Source of the DNA: DASQPR01 sp963836775
GTDB taxonomy: Bacteria > Actinomycetota > Actinomycetes > Mycobacteriales > Micromonosporaceae
Direction of reading: 5' to 3'
NCBI GenBank assembly: GCA_963836775.1
Contig: CAWIKR010000003.1
Span: 2,232,001-2,296,000 of the forward strand
Length of the DNA stretch: 64,000 nt
Shown here: positions 60,055-64,000 of the stretch, in pieces
How the letters are laid out: each line of letters starts with the position of its first letter
Numbering within the stretch: position 1 is the stretch's first letter
The notes under the pieces: model-generated
Told to the model about the DNA's origin: nothing
The model's database searches: none
The model's input: the letters and a program-made list of their open reading frames with translations, nothing else
Program-made: the position numbers and the translations under genes

Positions 60055-61887
60055 TCACGACGACGGTGTCGCGGACGGGTCGTCGGGTGTGGCGACCTCC
60101 AGATCGGTGAACGTCACCCGGTAGATCTGGCTGCGCTCGGCGGCGCCTGGTTCGAAGATGCCGAGCTGGACGGTGCCGGGGTTGGGCAGCTGGTTGTCCC
60201 GGGCCTGGCCGAGCACCTTCGGGTGCAGGCAGCTGACGACCGTCAGGTCACATCGCATCATGGTGAGCTGGTCGCCGTCGGCGACGACGCTGAACCGGTA
60301 TTTGCGGCCGATCTGCAGCGGTTGCGGGTCGGTGTAGGTCGACAGCGGCTGCAGCATCGGGTAGTCGCCGGAGTGCAGGCCGAGGGTGACCGTGTTCTCG
60401 CAGATCTGCATGGCGTATCCGGCGCTGACGTCGAAGAACCGGAACCAGACGCCGGCGCAGCTGCCCGGTGTGTCCAGCACGATGTCGACGCTGACCTGGA
60501 CGTCGCTGAGCCGCTCGGCCGGGTGCGCGCAGCGCCAGGTGCTGGTCTGCCCGATCTTGCTGAACTGCACGTCGTAGCCGTGCGGGCCGTATCGGCAGGA
60601 GGCGTTGAATCCGTCGCCGGGATCGGTGCGCTCGGTGAAGTGGCCGCCGATCGGATGCGTCAGCGGGTCCTGCAGATCGACCTTCGGGAACGGTTGCGGC
60701 GTCGTGAACGACACCGGCGGCGAGGTGCCGCTGCCGGGTTCCCGCAGACCGGCCCGCTGGCCGGCACCACCGCCCAGGTTGATCGCGCCGCTCAGGACGC
60801 CGGCGAGGACCCCGCCCGTGGCCAGCAGCGCCAGCACCAATGCGGCGATCAGGACGCCACGTCCGCGACGGCGCCGGCCGGGTGCGGCGGCTCGCGGTGG
60901 ATCGGTTCGCGGAGCGGGTACGCGCACCCGCCGCGCCGCACGGCTGCCGATGTCGAACTGGGCGTTGGCGACGCCGTGAGTGAGTGCCTCGTCGGTGGCC
61001 ACCCGGCGGTCGCCGACCCGGGCGGTCGGTGCCCGGTGATGGTCGCCGGAGAAGTGCCCGGGTGCCGGGATGGCCAGCAGCTCGTCGAGGAGTTCCCGGG
61101 CGGTGGGCCGGTCCGCCGGGTCGGTGGCGAGCGCCCGGGCCACCAGGTCGCGCAGCGGCCCTTCCATCTCGCCGAGGTCGGGTTCGCCGGTGAGGATGAC
61201 GATCGCTGTGGTCGCCGGGGTGTCGCCGTGATAGGGCGGGAATCCGTTGGCGGCGAAGGCGACCACGGCGCCCCACGCGAAGATGTCGGCGGCCGAGGTG
61301 ATGGTGTCGCTGGTGGCCGGTTCCAGGCGTTCCGGCGCCATGTAGGCGACGGTGCCCATCAGCTGGTCGGTGCGGGTGTTGCCGGTGACCGCGTCGGCGG
61401 CGCGGGCGATGCCGAAGTCGATGACTTTCGGGCTGCCCGGTGCCAGTAGCACGTTGCTGGGCTTGAGGTCGCGGTGAATGACGCCGGCGCGGTGGATCGC
61501 GGTCAGCGCGGTGGCCACGCCGATGGCCAGGGCCTGCAGGTTCGACGGGCTGAGCGGGCCGCGCTCGTTGACGATGCGGGTGAGGCTGGGCCCGTCGACG
61601 TATTCGACGACGAGATAGGGCGGCTCGTGGTCCGGGTCGGCGTCGATGACCTCGGCGGTGCAGAACGGCGGCACGTTCTGGGCGTGCGCGACTTCGCTGC
61701 GGAATCGGCGCCGGAATTCCGGGTCGTCGGCGTAGTCGCTGCGGATCACCTTGATGGCGACGAGGTTGCCGGTGCCGGTGCGTCCCAGGTAGACGGTGCC
61801 CATGCCGCCCTCGCCGAGACGGCGCAGCAGCTGATAGCGGCCGAGCCGGTTACTGTCGGTAGGCCGCAGCGGGGTGCCCACGTTCAT
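60055..61887 (-). CDS. Membrane Ser/Thr protein kinase with extracellular sensor domain
   Basis: 610 residues. Kinase domain 17-275: LGEGGMGTVYLG (P-loop), VAIKVI (Lys46), VIHRDLKPSNVLL, VIDFGIARA (DFG) and GTVAYMAPERL. A basic linker and one helix (GVLIAALVLALLATGGVLAG, about 341-360) lead to an external beta-rich domain (residues 400-600: FTERTDPGDGFNASCRYGPH, TWRCAHPAERLSDVQVSVDI, VWFRFFDVSAGYAMQICENT) that lacks PASTA repeats and may bind a carbohydrate or other ligand. Confidence 0.92.
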   Translation of the reverse strand: MNVGTPLRPTDSNRLGRYQLLRRLGEGGMGTVYLGRTGTGNLVAIKVIRSDYADDPEFRRRFRSEVAHAQNVPPFCTAEVIDADPDHEPPYLVVEYVDGPSLTRIVNERGPLSPSNLQALAIGVATALTAIHRAGVIHRDLKPSNVLLAPGSPKVIDFGIARAADAVTGNTRTDQLMGTVAYMAPERLEPATSDTITSAADIFAWGAVVAFAANGFPPYHGDTPATTAIVILTGEPDLGEMEGPLRDLVARALATDPADRPTARELLDELLAIPAPGHFSGDHHRAPTARVGDRRVATDEALTHGVANAQFDIGSRAARRVRVPAPRTDPPRAAAPGRRRRGRGVLIAALVLALLATGGVLAGVLSGAINLGGGAGQRAGLREPGSGTSPPVSFTTPQPFPKVDLQDPLTHPIGGHFTERTDPGDGFNASCRYGPHGYDVQFSKIGQTSTWRCAHPAERLSDVQVSVDIVLDTPGSCAGVWFRFFDVSAGYAMQICENTVTLGLHSGDYPMLQPLSTYTDPQPLQIGRKYRFSVVADGDQLTMMRCDLTVVSCLHPKVLGQARDNQLPNPGTVQLGIFEPGAAERSQIYRVTFTDLEVATPDDPSATPSS

Positions 61888-62099
61888 GGCACCACCGGCT
61901 TTCGGCGGTTTTGTCCCTGGTGCTGCTCCCCCGTCACGCGTGACAGCATGCCATCGTCACGCACCGCAGCCAATGCCCTGCCCGGCTCGTGTGTGGACGC
62001 CGGATGACGCCACTGGTGCGGGCGCCGCCGTAGCGGTCCGGCCACCGAGCGTCCCGCCCCGCCGGTGGTTCACCTGACGGCGGCTCACCGGGTGGCCGC
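61888..62099. promoter_or_regulatory. Promoter region of the kinase gene
   Basis: 212 nt. It holds GTCACGCGTGAC (61933-61944, a perfect 12-bp palindrome) with a further GTCACG at 61956-61961. The rest is GC-rich with GGTGGTTCACCTGACGGCGG repeats; no gene is seen. Confidence 0.4.
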
Positions 62100-62948
62100 T
62101 CACCTGATCGGGATGGCGATCTCGCAGACGACGTCGTCGGCGGCGGCCGTGTCCGGCTCGATGCCGATCTGGTAGATCTCCCGGGCGGCGCCGGCTTCCA
62201 CGTACCGCGCGTCGACCCACTGGTGCATGGCGTCATAGATCGACAGGATCGTCGGCACCTCGAACTGCGCCCGGGTCACCGGTGTGCAGGCGATCCGGTG
62301 CGCGGGTTCGATGCGCCAGGCCGTCTCGTGCGGGTCGTCCGGCGGCGCCGCGACCGGGACACACACCTCGACCGGCCCGTCGCTGTCGGTGGTGACGTCG
62401 CCGTGGAAAATCACCATGCGTGGGCCGGTGGTGCCGCCGAAGCGGTCGGCCGTATCCAGCAGGCGCGCGCTCGCGACCCGGATCCACGGCAGCTCATCCA
62501 GGTAGACGTGGCGCTGCTCGGTGAGCAGCACCTGTTCGGCGATGTCGCGGGTGGCGATCGGCAGCGCGGCGAACCGGCCCGGGGCGGACAGCGTGGGCCG
62601 CAGCTGCGCGACGATCTGCCGCTGCACGGCCACCCGCCGCTCGACCCGCGCCCAGTAGGCCTCGACCCGGTCCAGCGCCTCGGAGTCGGGAGCCGCCAGC
62701 ACGTCGGCGATATCCGGCAGCGGCATGTCCAGGCGCCGCAGCGTGACGATCAGGCGGGCGGTGAACAGCTGGCTGACATGGTAGGTCCGGTATCCGTTGC
62801 CCGGGTCGACGACGGCGGGACGGAGCAGGCCGAGGCGGTCGTAGAGCCGGAGCGCCTTGAGGGACAGGCGCGAGCGCCGGCTGAACTCGCCGGTGGACAG
62901 CGGCCGGTCCGGCTCGTCGAAGAACCGGACCGCGCCGTCGGATGTCAT
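62100..62948 (-). CDS. MerR family regulator with GyrI-like effector domain
   Basis: 282 residues. The MerR HTH is LSTGEFSRRSRLSLKALRLY, DRLGLLRPAVVDPGNGYRTY, followed by the coiled-coil (VEAYWARVERRVAVQRQIVA). Residues about 125-282 form a GyrI/AraC-effector-like domain (ALPIATRDIAEQVLLTEQRH; GPVEVCVPVAA; IEPDTAAADDVVCEIAIPIR), as in BmrR-type multidrug sensors. It lies 9 nt downstream of a stand-alone GyrI-like gene, so they form an operon. Confidence 0.92.
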   Translation of the reverse strand: MTSDGAVRFFDEPDRPLSTGEFSRRSRLSLKALRLYDRLGLLRPAVVDPGNGYRTYHVSQLFTARLIVTLRRLDMPLPDIADVLAAPDSEALDRVEAYWARVERRVAVQRQIVAQLRPTLSAPGRFAALPIATRDIAEQVLLTEQRHVYLDELPWIRVASARLLDTADRFGGTTGPRMVIFHGDVTTDSDGPVEVCVPVAAPPDDPHETAWRIEPAHRIACTPVTRAQFEVPTILSIYDAMHQWVDARYVEAGAAREIYQIGIEPDTAAADDVVCEIAIPIR

Positions 62949-62957
62949 GCCTCAGGA

Positions 62958-63461
62958 TTACCGCACCGGCCACGCGACGTCGAACACGTCGGCGTCGTCG
63001 GCCGCGTTGAAGAATTCCGTCCAGTAGGTCTCCCGGGGCGCGGCCGCGACTTCGAACCCCTTCTCGTCGATCCAGCGCTCGATGCCCGGGTAGATCTCGC
63101 CGAGGCCGCCGGACTGGACGGTCGCTTTCGTCACGCGTACGTAGGCCTCGCGATGTGCCGGGATGGTGCGGGTGGCGGCGCCGTCCGGCACGGTGGCGCC
63201 GGAGCGCAGTGGTGCGCACACCTCGACCGCGCACGGGCCTTCGTTCGGATTGCCTTCGTAGATCACGATGAAGGTCGGTTCGTCGGCGTGACCGGTCCGT
63301 TCCAGGTGCGGCTGGTCCGCGGTGCCGGAGGCGGCGTCACCGGCGGCCCGGTGCACCCGCGCCATTCCGTCCGGCAGCCACTTCTCCAATCCCTGCTGGT
63401 CGACCATCCGCTGCTCGGTCACGACGAACTGTTCGGGAACGTCCCGTAGGCGTACGTCCAT
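62958..63461 (-). CDS. GyrI-like effector-binding protein
   Basis: 167 residues; ATG 63461 follows GGGAGAGCCA. The fold is that of the C-domain of the neighbouring MerR gene: VRLRDVPEQFVVTEQRMVDQ, EGPCAVEVCAPLRSGATVPD, RTIPAHREAYVRVTKATV and a final TEFFNAADDADVFDVAWPVR. It could bind the same hydrophobic ligand as a sponge or hydrolyse it (some GyrI-like proteins hydrolyse cyclopropanoids). Cotranscribed with the MerR gene. Confidence 0.85.
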   Translation of the reverse strand: MDVRLRDVPEQFVVTEQRMVDQQGLEKWLPDGMARVHRAAGDAASGTADQPHLERTGHADEPTFIVIYEGNPNEGPCAVEVCAPLRSGATVPDGAATRTIPAHREAYVRVTKATVQSGGLGEIYPGIERWIDEKGFEVAAAPRETYWTEFFNAADDADVFDVAWPVR

Positions 63462-63587
63462 TGGCTCTCCCGTGGTTGCCGGTGGTGGTGCCGCCAGCCT
63501 GCGGTCCGCCCCTGGGGCGGAGTCAAGCACTGACGCTGAGGCGAGGGACACCGGCGCTCGCGCCCCGCCCCTAAGATCGCGCGGGTG

Positions 63588-64000
63588 ATGCTTCGACTGG
63601 ACCATCCACCGACCGCGGAGTTTATGCACCTGCATGCCGCCCGCGCCGTCGCTGCCGCCGCCGACATCGACCACGTGGTTCTCGGTTACGACGTCGCAAG
63701 CCTGCACGAGGTGGACCGGGTCCTCGGATCGTTCCACGACGACGATGCCCCAGTCGATGCGGTCGCCACCATCACGTTCCTATTCGGCGCGTACATCGGC
63801 GAAGTCATCCGGAGGGTCGACTGCGGCGAGTGGGTGTACGTGTCTGAAGGTCATCCACTCAGCCGTGGCGACTTTCCGGTGATGACGCTGCCGGGCGGCG
63901 CCATGGTCAACCCGGTGGGCAAGGCGTTCAAAAGGGTCCGCAACGCCGACCGAGGATTTCATCCCATACTTCTACGACGTGCTCGTCGCAAGACGCGACC
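63588..64000 (+). pseudogene. Hypothetical protein gene, apparent +1 frameshift, runs off the window
   Basis: ATG 63588 (GTG 63585 also in frame) gives MLRLDHPPTAEFMHLHAARA, AADIDHVVLGYDVASLHEVD, then ATITFLFGAYIGEVIRRVD, FPVMTLPGGAMVNPVGKAFK, RVRNAD. At about 63945-63952 the conserved-looking sequence continues in the next frame as EDFIPYFYDVLVARRD, the expected C terminus. One extra C in gaccgag explains it. FGAYIGEVIRR resembles DUF3806-like proteins, a tentative match. The end is beyond the window. Confidence 0.6.

Overview
The window is high-GC actinobacterial DNA. GTG starts are frequent, genes are tightly packed with 4-bp ATGA/GTGA overlaps, and the gene content is typical of the phylum: F420-linked enzymes, a BlaI/M56 pair, NarL-type two-component proteins, a PASTA-less Ser/Thr kinase, and CUT1 sugar permeases without their own ATPase. 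The overall style and the intergenic palindromes suggest Micromonosporaceae, perhaps Actinoplanes or a close relative. That placement is an inference from style; no rRNA or other marker gene is present. I saw no tRNA, rRNA, CRISPR array, prophage or insertion sequence.

Layout. 1-3.4 kb: the tail of an AlkA-like glycosylase, a frameshifted DUF4389 gene, a TetR regulator with its membrane-protein partner and a perfect palindromic operator, and a MetE C-domain-like enzyme. 3.5-8.8 kb: a three-gene molybdenum hydroxylase operon (2Fe-2S, FAD and Moco subunits) followed by a membrane protein. 8.8-10.6 kb: an ABC exporter whose ATPase and permease are fused in one reading frame. 10.8-21.8 kb: an envelope and lipid-phosphate block (COG4280-like protein, UppP, DedA, BlaI, M56 protease, histidine kinase, response regulator, phospholipase D, DUF1206, double PAP2, diacylglycerol-kinase-like protein). 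Three matching BlaI-type boxes are scattered through this block. 21.9-26.6 kb: MFS exporter, alpha/beta hydrolase, methyltransferase, TfoX-N protein and other small genes. 26.6-32.3 kb: a sugar ABC importer (binding protein and two permeases) divergent from an S9 peptidase.

32.4-48.9 kb: mixed housekeeping genes, including a short-chain Z-prenyl synthase, orphan anti-sigma-like protein, MarR/VOC divergent pair, secreted esterase, CpdA-like phosphodiesterase, tyrosine recombinase, UMF1 transporter, GDPD, acyltransferase, cupin-SDR pair and deazaflavin nitroreductase family protein. 49-52.4 kb: an F420-type redox module in which a MarR regulator faces two luciferase-like monooxygenases and an F420:NADP reductase-like gene with a damaged start; the MarR and monooxygenase promoters are symmetrically overlapped. 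52.4-55 kb: GNAT, two-domain-poor APH-like kinase, SRPBCC and DUF1203 genes. 55.0-56.6 kb: about 1.6 kb without a credible gene, filled with palindromes and structured direct repeats. 56.6-64 kb: HxlR regulator with divergent SDR, SRPBCC with two orphan operators, APH-like protein, Ser/Thr kinase, MerR/GyrI pair and a broken partial gene.

The most coherent undescribed system is the 11-22 kb block. A BlaI/M56/histidine kinase/response regulator operon sits among lipid-phosphate enzymes, and the same 13-bp box (CTACA-N3-TGTAG) precedes blaI/dedA, the phospholipase D gene and the DUF1206/PAP2 divergent pair. The second point of interest is the repeat island at 55-56.3 kb, whose paired copies preserve hairpins. 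Three genes (near 713, 51731 and 63950) each appear to carry one extra base, which means either real decay or assembly indels.
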